DNA of 27,634 nucleotides from UBA4720 sp038227135 (GCA_038227135.1 JBBRQC010000035.1:1-27634); one strand, 5' to 3'; shown: positions 14,898 through 23,468, numbered from the stretch's first letter. The notes: generated from the sequence alone by a model not told the origin. Numbers and translations: made by a program.

Positions 14898-15484
14898 GCG
14901 ACATCCGGCGCCTCGCTATTTTCTGCGGGTCGAACCCCGGTATGCGTCCCGATTACGTGGAGGCAGCGCGCTCACTAGGGAGGATGCTCGCCCAACGTGG
15001 AATAGGCGTCGTGTACGGCGGATCGAACGTCGGTCTGATGGCGGCGCTGGCCAATGCGATGGAGGACGAGCACGGGGACATAATAGGAGTCATTCCACGA
15101 ATGCTCGTGGAGCGTGAGGTGGCGAACACCGCGCTCAGCGATCTCCGTATTGTGGACTCGATGCACCAGAGAAAGGCGATGATGGTCGAGCTGGCGGACG
15201 GATTCATCGCCCTGCCGGGAGGCGTCGGAACGCTCGAGGAATTCTTCGAGACCTGGACGTGGGCTCAGCTGGGTATGCACGCGAAGCCATGCGGATTGCT
15301 CAACGTCGCCGGCTATTTCGATCCGCTCCTCGAGTTTCTCGATCATGCGGTGGCCGAGAAATTCGTGCGCGACGTGCATCGGGGCATGGTCATCGTGGAA
15401 AGCGATCCCGCCGCGCTACTCGCTCGTTTCGAGACCTATGAGCCGCCCCGTGTAGTGAAATGGATCAACGCCGGCACGATCTAG
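14894..15484 (+). CDS. LOG family protein (TIGR00730-type)
   Basis: A 196-residue Rossmann-like protein with the family signatures YGGSNVGLMAALANA, the MHQRKAMM helix and PGGVGTLEEFFETWTWAQLG. LOG proteins are phosphoribohydrolases that release the base from nucleoside monophosphates; in plants and some bacteria the product is an active cytokinin, while the role in free-living bacteria is often unclear. I chose the GTG at 14894 because it overlaps the reductase stop by four bases and the homology starts at once (SDIRRLAIFCGSNPG); the frame extends back to 14828 only inside the reductase gene. The coupling with a fatty-acid enzyme has no evident biochemical reason. Confidence 0.9.
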   Translation: MSDIRRLAIFCGSNPGMRPDYVEAARSLGRMLAQRGIGVVYGGSNVGLMAALANAMEDEHGDIIGVIPRMLVEREVANTALSDLRIVDSMHQRKAMMVELADGFIALPGGVGTLEEFFETWTWAQLGMHAKPCGLLNVAGYFDPLLEFLDHAVAEKFVRDVHRGMVIVESDPAALLARFETYEPPRVVKWINAGTI

Positions 15485-15491
15485 CGCTTGC

Positions 15492-16382
15492 TCAACTCCA
15501 GGTGAGCTCGTCTATCAAGCGCGGCCAGTCCTGCTTCAGGAGACGCGACAACGCGCGGTCTGCGAGGAGTTTTCCGTCCGTCTGGCACCGCGGACAGTAA
15601 TTCGTCTCGTTGTCCGCGTAGCGAATCCTTTGAACCGGCGTCCCGCATACCGGACACGGTTTCCCGAATTTTCCGTGCACGGCCATCTCCTCGCGGAATG
15701 CCGTCACCTTGGCGGGGAAGTCTCCCTTGGATTCAGTGCGCAAGCGGTCGGTCCATTCGATCAGTGTCGTCCGTGTGGCGTCAAACAGGCGCTGTATCTC
15801 TTCATCGGTCAGTCTCCTGGTGTGCTTCACTGGCGACAACTTTGCGCGGTGGAGAATCTCGTCTGAGTACGCGTTTCCGATTCCGCTGAACAGCCTCGGA
15901 TCGGTCAGCGATCTCTTCAAGGTGTGGTTTTCCCGGATTAGCCGCTCCGTGAAATCCGCGAGATCGGACTCCAGAACTTCCAGGCCGCCGCGCTCGAACT
16001 GCGCGAGAGACTGCTCTCCGCGCACGAGCCAGAGCGAAGCGCGGCGCTTTGAGCCGGCTTCGGTGAGGATCAGAGTGCCATTCGTAAAGTCGAACGCGGC
16101 GAGGCCGATCTTCCCCGGGACCTTTGCGCCGGCCGGCACCCAGCGGAGTCGCCCGGCAATCATCAGGTGAATCACCAGGAATAGGTCGTCATCCAGCTCG
16201 ACGACGATCCGTTTCCCCATTCGTCGCACCGCGACCACGCGCTTTCCCTGCGCTGCACCGATCGGTGGGTCGACCGAGCGCAACAGAAACGGTTTCGGGA
16301 TGCGGGTTCGCTCGAGCGTCTCACCGACGATGCGTGATTCGAGTGCTTCGATGTAGATGGTGATATCCGGAAACTCGGGCAT
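15492..16382 (-). CDS. Fpg/Nei family DNA glycosylase
   Basis: This 296-residue base-excision repair enzyme removes oxidised bases and cuts the abasic site. It begins MPEFPDITIY: after Met removal P is the catalytic nucleophile and E the conserved acid, as in MPELPEVE of Fpg. The beta-domain lysine lies in RRMGKRIVVE. The helix-two-turn-helix is at LFSGIGNAYSDEILHRAKLS, and the zinc finger has CPVC and CPRC. A tail of about 25 residues follows the finger. Whether it prefers 8-oxoguanine (MutM) or pyrimidine lesions (Nei) cannot be settled here. It starts three bases after the ligase stop, so it is the last gene of the egtB-egtD-egtA operon. It ends 7 bp from the convergent LOG gene. Confidence 0.9.
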   Translation of the reverse strand: MPEFPDITIYIEALESRIVGETLERTRIPKPFLLRSVDPPIGAAQGKRVVAVRRMGKRIVVELDDDLFLVIHLMIAGRLRWVPAGAKVPGKIGLAAFDFTNGTLILTEAGSKRRASLWLVRGEQSLAQFERGGLEVLESDLADFTERLIRENHTLKRSLTDPRLFSGIGNAYSDEILHRAKLSPVKHTRRLTDEEIQRLFDATRTTLIEWTDRLRTESKGDFPAKVTAFREEMAVHGKFGKPCPVCGTPVQRIRYADNETNYCPRCQTDGKLLADRALSRLLKQDWPRLIDELTWS

Positions 16383-16385
16383 GGG

Positions 16386-17627
16386 TTACCCGTTCGGAAA
16401 GACGTGTGCTCTTCGGTCGGGACGGAACTTCTCCCGCAGAGTCTTGAAGTACGTCCGGGCATCCTCACGATGCCGCACCGATATATACTCTTCGCCGAGT
16501 CGCACCGCCCCCTCGATGGCGACCTCGCACAAGGCAAATGTCGTGGCGCAAAGTTCCGTGTCTTTCAATCCGCTGCTCGCGGCTCGCAGGAGGAGCTCCG
16601 AGTCTGGCAGCCCGAGGATTTCTGCGGCTATCACTGAGCTTGTGTGATCGTAAACGAGCCCAGTGACGAACACTACGGGCGCGAACAACAGAGCGAGCTC
16701 GATCGTATCAGCTGATCTCAGCTCGAAATACTCCTTGGGACGTACTTCCGGGAAGAGTGTCGAGAGATGAAACAGCCATTCCGCCTCATTGACCTCCGCC
16801 TCCGTCATCCAATCGCGAAACGTTTTATACGGCCGTCCCTCACTGCCGCTGCGCATCGCGAACGCATTGAGCGCGAACATGAGATAGCTCTCGACGTGAC
16901 CTTGTTCCTTGTACGCGATTCCCGTCCTCGAAGGATCGAGGGTCCTCCACAGGTGGGACCGATAACTCTCCCATCCGGTTGTTTTTCCGGCGTAGTCGCG
17001 CGAATTCGCAAACAATGCCGTCACGATCGGGGCGAGCTGGTTCAGAAGACGCCACCTGAATCGAGGGTCCTCGCCCCGCTCGAGATTGATCTGCAGCGCA
17101 GCGGTCTGTCGCATCATCCGGACGCCCGACGGCCCGATCGATTCGAAGTAGCGAGTCATGCGCTCATAGCGGTCGCGGTGCAGCTGCAAAGGAACCGCTT
17201 CAATGTCGTTGTAGGGATCGACGCCGCGGGCAAGCAGCTCAATGCCCTCCGCCGCCATCGCACCCCCGAGCAACGCAACGAGAGTCTGGGTCGAGTCTAT
17301 GACAGACGAGCCGGTCGCGTGCGGCGTGCTGCTGATCTCGATCTGACCGCCCGGCTCGAACGAGATGCGTGTGCCATCCGGAAGCTCCCACGATGGGGGG
17401 TCGTCATCGACCGCTCTCTCTATCCAATCGTGCGGCCGCCCCAGACGCGAGATAATGTCCGCGGTTGACGGCATCCCCTCGCCCCTCGGGAACGCCGGTC
17501 GGCGCGTCCTGGCGTGAATGGGAATGAGCTCGACCTCCACACCAACCGCGCGCGGGGTTTTCGATTTCAATGGTGAGAACAAGCGCTGTCGGACGTCCTC
17601 CAACAGTTGCGCCTCTGAAAGGCTCAC
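16386..17627 (-). CDS. egtA: Glutamate-cysteine ligase, EgtA type
   Basis: A 413-residue protein of the GCS2 ligase family, with GVEVELIPI (29-37), RISFEPGGQIEISS and QTAALQINLE as nucleotide- and substrate-site segments. It joins glutamate to cysteine in an ATP-dependent step to give gamma-glutamylcysteine. Its place 9 bp after egtD supports an EgtA role, supplying gamma-glutamylcysteine to EgtB as in mycobacteria; it could also feed glutathione synthesis, but no glutathione synthetase gene is in the window. Its stop is three bases before the DNA glycosylase start. Confidence 0.85.
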   Translation of the reverse strand: MSLSEAQLLEDVRQRLFSPLKSKTPRAVGVEVELIPIHARTRRPAFPRGEGMPSTADIISRLGRPHDWIERAVDDDPPSWELPDGTRISFEPGGQIEISSTPHATGSSVIDSTQTLVALLGGAMAAEGIELLARGVDPYNDIEAVPLQLHRDRYERMTRYFESIGPSGVRMMRQTAALQINLERGEDPRFRWRLLNQLAPIVTALFANSRDYAGKTTGWESYRSHLWRTLDPSRTGIAYKEQGHVESYLMFALNAFAMRSGSEGRPYKTFRDWMTEAEVNEAEWLFHLSTLFPEVRPKEYFELRSADTIELALLFAPVVFVTGLVYDHTSSVIAAEILGLPDSELLLRAASSGLKDTELCATTFALCEVAIEGAVRLGEEYISVRHREDARTYFKTLREKFRPDRRAHVFPNG

Positions 17628-17636
17628 AGTGCCTGA

Positions 17637-18626
17637 TCAGCTCTCCGCGCGAGCGAGTGTGAGTGAGAACGCGCCGTCATCCGCTGGCATCCACTTCTCC
17701 ATCAATAGTCCGGATGCCTTGAGGATGTCCTCGAGTGTCGCGCGATCGTACTTGTAGCTCAGCTCCGTGCGGATCGTCTCGCCTTCCGTGAAGCTGACAT
17801 CACCGATCTCCGGAATGACTACCGTGTGTGCCTTGCGCGCTACGAGATGCATTTCGATCCGCCGCTGCTCGCTACTATAGAACGCGCGGTGCTCGAAATC
17901 TTTCACCGGAAAATCGGCGCCGAGCTCGCGATTCAGCCTCTCGAGCACGTTGAGATTGAATGCCGCCGTCACGCCCCGCGAATCGTTGTATGCGCGATTG
18001 ATGACTGCAGGGTCTTTTACGAGGTCGGCGCCAAGGAGAAATCGGTCGGACGGCCCCATAGCGTCGGCGATGTGGGAGAGAAGTCGTACAGCTTCATCGC
18101 GCGGAAAGTTGCCGATCGTGCTTCCCAGAAATGCCACGAGTGTCGGACTAGCGACGGGGGGAAGGGCGAATGGCTCCGTGATGTCGGAGACGACCGGCGT
18201 GATCCGAACAGTGGAGTAATCTGCCTGCATCTGGACAGCCGTCGCCTCCAGAAATTCCTTGCTCACATCGATCGGCACGTAGCATTCGGCGCAACCGCTC
18301 TCGCGCATGGCGTCGAGAATGATCCGCGTCTTGGTCGCGCTGCCGGCACCGAGCTCAACCAGCGAGCATGGGCGAACATACGCCACAATGTCCGCAATCC
18401 TCTTCTCCAGCAGCAGACGCTCGGCGCGCGTGAGATAATATTCCGGAAGCTGGGTGATCTCCTCGAACAACTCGGATCCCCGCTCGTCATAGAAATATTT
18501 GGGCGACAGCTGCTTCGGCATCGTCGTCAGACCTTGTCGAACGTCGCGCAGCATCTGCTGTCGGGAGCGGTGGACGGTGTAGGGCGGCGTCTCGCCGACG
18601 AGATCAGCGGATTGTTTTGTCTTCAT
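17637..18626 (-). CDS. egtD: L-histidine N(alpha)-methyltransferase EgtD
   Basis: This 329-residue S-adenosylmethionine-dependent enzyme trimethylates histidine to hercynine, the first step of ergothioneine synthesis. Signatures are KYFYDERGSELFEEIT (43-58), LPEYYLTRAE (60-69), the SAM-binding ELGAGSATKT (91-100) and FLGSTIGNFPRDEA. The length is typical. I chose the ATG at 18626, which overlaps the egtB stop (ATGA, 18623-18626); an open stretch back to 18725 lies inside egtB. Coupling with egtB, then egtA 9 bp downstream, gives a compact pathway operon. Confidence 0.95.
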   Translation of the reverse strand: MKTKQSADLVGETPPYTVHRSRQQMLRDVRQGLTTMPKQLSPKYFYDERGSELFEEITQLPEYYLTRAERLLLEKRIADIVAYVRPCSLVELGAGSATKTRIILDAMRESGCAECYVPIDVSKEFLEATAVQMQADYSTVRITPVVSDITEPFALPPVASPTLVAFLGSTIGNFPRDEAVRLLSHIADAMGPSDRFLLGADLVKDPAVINRAYNDSRGVTAAFNLNVLERLNRELGADFPVKDFEHRAFYSSEQRRIEMHLVARKAHTVVIPEIGDVSFTEGETIRTELSYKYDRATLEDILKASGLLMEKWMPADDGAFSLTLARAES

Positions 18627-19942
18627 CCGTCCTGTGCGCAGCGGAATCCGCTGAAAATCTGCCGCCTGATGGGATAATCCCAGTTGCGAAACGTGCTGCG
18701 GATCGCACCCGGCCTGGTGGCCCACGACCCGCCGCGCAACACCTTGTAATCAGATCCGAAAAATTCTTCGGAGTATTCCTTGTACGGGAAGCTTTCGAAC
18801 CCCGGGTAGCCGTTGAAGCTGGTCGATGTCCACTCCCACACGTCTCCGATCATTCCGTAACAGCCGAGGGGAGACACGCCGCTCTCGTAAGTGCCGATGG
18901 GAGCGACATCGAACGAAAGCTGGTCGACGTTCGCGACCACCGAGGTCGGGTCGGATTCACCCCACGGAAATCTTCGGGCGCTGCGCGTCACTGGATCCCA
19001 CGACGCGGCTGCCTCCCACTCGAAGTCCGTCGGCAAACGCCTGGCGTCCCATTTCGCGAATGCCTCGGCCTCGAAGTAACAGACGTGACAGACGGGCCGC
19101 GTGGCGTCGACGGGACGAGTGATATTCATCGACCGGTTGACCCATCCGTCTCCGTCGCGACTCCAGTATTTGGGCGCGATCGCGGCCGATTCGGCGAGCC
19201 ACCTGCGTCCGGCATCAGACCAGAGCTCAGGGCGCTGATAACCTCTGTCGGCGATGAAATCGAGATATCGGCCGTTCGTCACCGGATTGCGGTCGATGAG
19301 AAAAGGCCCGAGCTCCATTTCGTGCATGGGACGCTCGTTGTCGTACGCTGCGCTTCGGTCTCTCGTGCCGATCGTGACCCGTCCTCCGGCGAATTCAACC
19401 ATTCCGCCGGCGCTGATGGGGCGCCGAGGGAAGGTTATCGAGAGAGGAGGATTGTACGGCTCGCCTTTCTTCAGCTGCAGCGTCTGAAGAATGGTCTCGT
19501 TGTGCTGGTACTCGTGCTGGAGGACCATGTTGTAGACGTACCCACCATCGAGGAGCGGATTCTCATCGTCCCACTCGATTCGATCGAGATGGTCGAGAAC
19601 GCGCTCGCGTATCTCGGCCAATCTCCCCTTCATCTGCGACAGGGTTGGAAGCGCTAGCGACGCCCGCGTCGCGCGTGGATGCTCAAACGGGTTGTAAAGT
19701 CCGGGCATTTCCGAGAACTCGATCGGGCCGTCCAGGTTCTGGGTGAGCCAGAGCTCCTCGAAGTGTGCGATGTGCCCGACGTCCCAGATGATCGGACTCA
19801 TCAGGGGATCGTGTTGCAGATGCATGTCTTCGTCGGAGAGGCTCGAGATCAACAACAGCGTTCGATCCCGGGCTTCGCCGAGAAGGTGCGCGATGTCGTT
19901 CTTCGATGGACGGAGGGGGGCAGTAAGCCGCGATGCTGTCAT
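18623..19942 (-). CDS. egtB: Ergothioneine sulfoxide synthase EgtB
   Basis: A 439-residue iron enzyme that joins a thiol to hercynine with O2. The N-terminal DinB-like domain has the iron ligands H57 in DVGHIAHFEE and H143/H147 in QHEYQHNET (HxxxH). The C-terminal FGE-sulfatase-like domain runs from about residue 180 to the end (GRVTIGT, FEWEAAAS, GDVWEWTSTSF, VLRGGSWATRP). Near the end D422 and R426 in NWDYPIRRQ have the Asp-x3-Arg spacing that, as I recall, binds gamma-glutamylcysteine in mycobacterial EgtB. That fits the egtA gene downstream. The ATG at 19942 has no Shine-Dalgarno; a TATCAT box lies about 28 nt upstream. It is the first gene of the operon. Confidence 0.94.
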   Translation of the reverse strand: MTASRLTAPLRPSKNDIAHLLGEARDRTLLLISSLSDEDMHLQHDPLMSPIIWDVGHIAHFEELWLTQNLDGPIEFSEMPGLYNPFEHPRATRASLALPTLSQMKGRLAEIRERVLDHLDRIEWDDENPLLDGGYVYNMVLQHEYQHNETILQTLQLKKGEPYNPPLSITFPRRPISAGGMVEFAGGRVTIGTRDRSAAYDNERPMHEMELGPFLIDRNPVTNGRYLDFIADRGYQRPELWSDAGRRWLAESAAIAPKYWSRDGDGWVNRSMNITRPVDATRPVCHVCYFEAEAFAKWDARRLPTDFEWEAAASWDPVTRSARRFPWGESDPTSVVANVDQLSFDVAPIGTYESGVSPLGCYGMIGDVWEWTSTSFNGYPGFESFPYKEYSEEFFGSDYKVLRGGSWATRPGAIRSTFRNWDYPIRRQIFSGFRCAQDG

Positions 19943-20242
19943 AAAGAGGAGGTGAGCGTCACTTCATGCAATGATATCGCCGTCACCCGAACTTGCCAGT
20001 TTGGCAAGAGATCTGTGCGCAGTCTCGCGGCGGCGTGCGTCCCCGATGTTCAATCGTTTCAGCGACTTAGGGGCGTAGCGCTAAATGCGCGTGAACGACC
20101 GCCGTCGATCAATGCCATGGAAAACGCAAGCGTCGACTGACAAGGGACCCACTGGTGGATTCTTTCGCGACCGAAAAACGATCCCCTGGTAGAATTGCAC
20201 TGAAGGACTTTCCCGAATAGGTTTTTCGGTCCGACGCGTAAC
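19943..20242. promoter_or_regulatory. Divergent control region between egtB and the histidine kinase
   Basis: This 300-bp stretch has no gene I can support. On the egtB side, minus-strand TATCAT (plus 19971-19976) matches the -10 consensus at five of six bases, about 28 nt before the egtB ATG. On the kinase side, TTGCAC (20195-20200), a 17-bp spacer and TAGGTT (20218-20223) form a weak promoter about 19 nt before the kinase ATG. The stretch between holds the inverted repeat at 19992 and is otherwise unremarkable. Confidence 0.4.
19992..20008. repeat. 7+7 bp inverted repeat, candidate operator of egtB
   Basis: CTTGCCA-GTT-TGGCAAG is perfectly symmetric. On the minus strand it sits where the -35 region of the TATCAT promoter of egtB would be. 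No T-tract follows on either strand, so it is not a terminator. The size and place suit a dimeric repressor or activator site; the binding protein is unknown. Confidence 0.5.
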
Positions 20243-21997
20243 ATGGCAAATCCAAGCGAAGTTGCACTGAGCCCCTCGGGCCGTCGCAGTTCCTCGATCG
20301 GCTTTTTCGAGCGGGTGCCCATTGTAGCAGGCACCACTGTCGCGCTCCTCGGCGTACTCGTCTTTGCCGGATGGGCTTTCAATCTGCCCATCATTACCGA
20401 GTGGAAGCCTGGTGGGATCCCCATGATCCCACTCACGGCGTTGTGCTTCGTTCTCGCAGGCTCGTCACTCGTTGTAGCCGCACGCCCGAAGCAGACCGCG
20501 ACGACTGAAGGAATCCAGCAAACACTCGCCGCCCTCGTTGCTACGATAGCAACCCTCACTTTCTACGAGTACATCCGTGGCAGCGAATCGGGTTTCGACC
20601 TTCTGCTTTTCGGCAGCCGGGTAACGCAGGCGGGCTGGTCCACACCAGGCCGCATCGCGATCAACGGCGCTGCGAGCCTTCTTCTCTATTCCCTCGCCCT
20701 CCTTTTCGTTCCGCACGATCGCCGGCAACGGGACCTGCGTTCGCAAATGTTCGCCACTCCCGCGTTGCTGATCGCGCTTGTCGCGATACTGGGTTATGTC
20801 TTCGGTGTGCGGGGGATGTACGCCGTTTCCCAGTCCTCGGGAATGGCGCTTCCAACCGCGATTGCTCACCTGATACTCGGTGTCGGAATCATTTTCGTGG
20901 TTCGGGATCGCGGTGTTCCGGCGCTTCTGATGGATGAAGGGCCGGCCGGAGTTCTCACTCGCAGGCTTTTGCCGGCAGCTCTGCTCGCGCCGATAGTCCT
21001 CGGCATGCTTCGGCTCGCTGGAGAATCTGCGGGAATGTATGAGACTGAATTCAGCGTATCGCTGTTCGCGGTCGCCAGCATTCTGACTTTTGTCGGACTG
21101 GTGCTCTGGTCGGCGCGAGTGCTACGCAATACCGACAAGGAGAGAGTAGACCTGCTCGCGCTCGAAAAAGACGCCCGGGCGCACGCGGAGCATGCGCGCA
21201 GCGAAGCAGAAGCCGCGCGGGCAGAGGCGGAGAGAGCGAACAACAGCAAGACGGACTTTCTGGCGGTGATGTCGCACGAGCTGCGCACACCGCTCACGGC
21301 CATCATGGGCTACGAAGAGCTCCTCTCCGACGGAATTACCGGACCCGTGACGGAGCTACAGCGGCAACAGCTCGGTAGGATCAATGCCAGCGCGCATCAT
21401 CTGCTTGGCCTCATAGATGAGATCCTCACATTTGCGCGCGTCGACATCGGGCGCGAGCGGGTGCGTTGGGAATCGATGTCGGTGAACCACACCTTGAGCG
21501 ACGCGGCTGCGCTGGTCGAGCCTATGGCGAGCGCAAAAAATCTCAAGCTCGTCGTGAATCTGCTTAGCGAGGATCAATCAATTCAGACCGACGGCACCAA
21601 ACTGCGGCAAATGCTCGTGAATCTTCTCTCCAACGGAATAAAGTTCACGGAGAAAGGGGAGGTTCATCTCGGATGCGCCGTGAACGACGGACTGCTCGAA
21701 ATCAGCATTGCGGATACGGGCGTAGGGATTGCGGCGGAGAACATTGAGTACGTGTTCGAGCCTTTCTGGCAGGCAGAGCAGACAGCGACGAGAAAGACTG
21801 GTGGCACCGGCCTTGGCCTCAGCGTGACGAGAAAACTCGCCCGACTGCTAGGTGGCGATGTGACGGTCGCCAGCAAAATGGGAGGTGGAACGACTTTCCT
21901 GTTGATCCTTCCGACAAAAGCTCCCACCGGCGAAACCGTCCGCCGTCGTGACACGCCCACGACGCCTACGAGCCCGTTGTACGCGCTGAAGATCTAA
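20243..21997 (+). CDS. Membrane sensor histidine kinase, orphan
   Basis: The N-terminal part of this 584-residue protein (about 25-290) has seven to eight hydrophobic helices in a MASE-like arrangement with short loops, so it probably senses something in or near the membrane. A charged coiled coil follows (about 300-338, Ala/Glu/Arg-rich). The HisKA domain has SHELRTPLTAIMGYEELL with the phospho-accepting His at about 347. The HATPase domain has the N box (QMLVNLLSNGIKFTE), DTGVGI, FEPFW and GTGLGLSV. It should autophosphorylate and pass phosphate to a response regulator, but no regulator gene is adjacent. It diverges from egtB across a shared control region, which may be chance. Confidence 0.9.
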   Translation: MANPSEVALSPSGRRSSSIGFFERVPIVAGTTVALLGVLVFAGWAFNLPIITEWKPGGIPMIPLTALCFVLAGSSLVVAARPKQTATTEGIQQTLAALVATIATLTFYEYIRGSESGFDLLLFGSRVTQAGWSTPGRIAINGAASLLLYSLALLFVPHDRRQRDLRSQMFATPALLIALVAILGYVFGVRGMYAVSQSSGMALPTAIAHLILGVGIIFVVRDRGVPALLMDEGPAGVLTRRLLPAALLAPIVLGMLRLAGESAGMYETEFSVSLFAVASILTFVGLVLWSARVLRNTDKERVDLLALEKDARAHAEHARSEAEAARAEAERANNSKTDFLAVMSHELRTPLTAIMGYEELLSDGITGPVTELQRQQLGRINASAHHLLGLIDEILTFARVDIGRERVRWESMSVNHTLSDAAALVEPMASAKNLKLVVNLLSEDQSIQTDGTKLRQMLVNLLSNGIKFTEKGEVHLGCAVNDGLLEISIADTGVGIAAENIEYVFEPFWQAEQTATRKTGGTGLGLSVTRKLARLLGGDVTVASKMGGGTTFLLILPTKAPTGETVRRRDTPTTPTSPLYALKI

Positions 21998-22089
21998 TCG
22001 CGCGATACAATCCCCGACCTGGGGTTCTACTGTCTACGGGAATCTGCCAGCGTCGAAGGAGGGCAGCGCTGACCGGTACCGGGCGCCTG

Positions 22090-22866
22090 CTAGCGCGCGC
22101 CGACACTTGCGTCGGGCTCCGATGTCACAGGAGCACCCGCCTCTTCGAGAGGGGCTACGAAATTGTACAGCTTGAGACGCAAGCTCCCGCGCGGGCCGAG
22201 TGTACCATCGTACTCGTAGGACGTGACCGAGCAATTGGCGAGCTCGGCTTTCTTGTCGACTCCGAGCAGCTCGGCCTCCGTCATGTGCTCGAGGAGATAG
22301 CGCATGCACAGCACCACGACAGCATGGCAGATAACCACTACTCGCTCGCCGCAATACTCCCGCGAGATCATTTCCGTAGCACTGCGCAATCGGAGAATGA
22401 CGTCGCACCAGCTCTCCCCGCCTGGCGGGCGGTGGTAAAACTTGCCGAGGAGCCGTCTGAATTCGGCCTGTTCGGGATAGTGGTCGCGAAGTCCAACGGA
22501 GGTGAGTCTGTCCAGAATCCCGAACTCCTTTTCTCGGAATCGCTCGTCGACGATGAGCGAATAACTGTCCGCGGACATCCCGGCCGTCTTGACGATGAGG
22601 CCGGCCGTGTGTCGTGCTCGCAGGTACGGAGATGTGAGGACGACGGTGGGACGACCTTTTGGTGGCAGCGCGCCGAACCAGCGACCAAGGGCAATTGCCT
22701 GCCGTTGTCCGAGATCCGAGAGCGGGACATCGACGTCTCGAACGTCGATGTCGATCATGGCCTCGCCGGCCTTGAGGGCTGCATCGCGCGCGACGTTCCC
22801 AGCGGATTCGCCGTGGCGGATCAGGTACAGGCGATCCGGCCAGATCTGATTGGGCTTCACGCGCAC
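22090..22866 (-). CDS. Histidine phosphatase family protein (phosphoglycerate-mutase-like)
   Basis: About 258 residues. The N-terminal motif RLYLIRHGESAGN carries the phospho-accepting His. Other family marks are PLSDLGQRQA, TSPYLRARHTA with the phosphate-binding Arg, DERFREKEFG with the acid residue, and VVVICHAVVV, where the second active-site His sits in CHA instead of the usual GHG. Members remove or move phosphate on small molecules; the substrate is unknown. The start is uncertain: I use the GTG at 22866, with GTG 22860 also possible. No Shine-Dalgarno is clear. The frame stays open back to 23430, but that part is antisense to the DUF3293 gene and looks non-coding. Confidence 0.8.
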   Translation of the reverse strand: MRVKPNQIWPDRLYLIRHGESAGNVARDAALKAGEAMIDIDVRDVDVPLSDLGQRQAIALGRWFGALPPKGRPTVVLTSPYLRARHTAGLIVKTAGMSADSYSLIVDERFREKEFGILDRLTSVGLRDHYPEQAEFRRLLGKFYHRPPGGESWCDVILRLRSATEMISREYCGERVVVICHAVVVLCMRYLLEHMTEAELLGVDKKAELANCSVTSYEYDGTLGPRGSLRLKLYNFVAPLEEAGAPVTSEPDASVGAR

Positions 22867-22944
22867 AAACAAATCAAGGAGCGTACCAGTTCCGCAAGGC
22901 GAGCGACACCCGATCGTGGTGCGAACCTTGTAACCCAGTCCGCC

Positions 22945-23406
22945 ATGAACGAAACGCCGGATCACCGCGACCCTGATTGGCCTAAGTACCCCGAGACGGT
23001 GCTGACGTTTGCGACGCGCCCGCCGGTGGAAATCGATCTGCGTGAGATCCCGTCCGAATCCGCGCTTGCGCAATTGAGAGCGGCCGGGCTGGAGCAAGCG
23101 TTCGCCATCATCACAGCTTTCGATCCCGAAGGGCGAGATCTGCCCTCGGCCGAGAATGAGCAGCGGAAAGAGGAGCTGGATCGAAGATTGACATCGATGG
23201 GATACGACTTCGTGCATGTAGACTGTTGCTCCCCGGACCGTTCGCACTGCGAGTCCAGTGTCGCGGTCACAATGCCGCGGCAGGCGGCGCTCGAGCTCGC
23301 GCGCGAACTGCGACAAGTCGCGATTTTCTGGTTCGACGGAAAGCTGTTCTGGATTCTGGGCGCGGTCGCCGACTCCGATCCGTTGATGCTGCCAAGGAGC
23401 TCCTGA
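22945..23406 (+). CDS. DUF3293 family protein
   Basis: This 153-residue soluble protein carries the DUF3293 pattern: AFAIITAFDPEGRDLPSAEN (about 49-68) followed by RKEELDRRL, then an acidic middle with CESSVAV, and ELARELRQVAIFWFDG near the end. DUF3293 proteins are small and have no known function. The ATG at 22945 is the first in the region with homology; the frame extends far upstream but is there antisense to the phosphatase gene. The phosphatase starts 78 bp away in the other direction, so the two probably share a control region. Confidence 0.78.
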   Translation: MNETPDHRDPDWPKYPETVLTFATRPPVEIDLREIPSESALAQLRAAGLEQAFAIITAFDPEGRDLPSAENEQRKEELDRRLTSMGYDFVHVDCCSPDRSHCESSVAVTMPRQAALELARELRQVAIFWFDGKLFWILGAVADSDPLMLPRSS

Positions 23407-23430
23407 CCTCGAAAAATCCCGGAGCCGCAC

Positions 23431-23468
23431 AAAGAAAACCTGCCCGAAGCCATCGGCCCCGGGCAGGT
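23431..23468 (-). terminator. Intrinsic terminator of the TPR gene
   Basis: On the minus strand a 9-bp stem, ACCTGCCCG (plus 23460-23468) with CGGGCAGGT (plus 23438-23446), is followed by TTTTCTTT (plus 23431-23437 and next base). It begins about 24 bp after the TPR gene stop at 23492 and lies between convergent genes. Confidence 0.75.

Noticed and set aside
19945..20140. Possible small gene after AGAGGAGG in the egtB/kinase gap
   Set aside because: The GTG is too close to the purine run, and the ATG at 19966 is followed by a stop after one codon. The 62-residue frame has no family features and covers the inverted repeat.
22012..22024. CCCC-GACCT-GGGG hairpin after the histidine kinase gene
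   Set aside because: Only four firm pairs and no proper T-run follow. Too weak to call a terminator.
22867..23430. N-terminal extension of the histidine phosphatase frame
   Set aside because: It is antisense to the DUF3293 gene, whose family pattern is clear. The extension has no recognisable domain.
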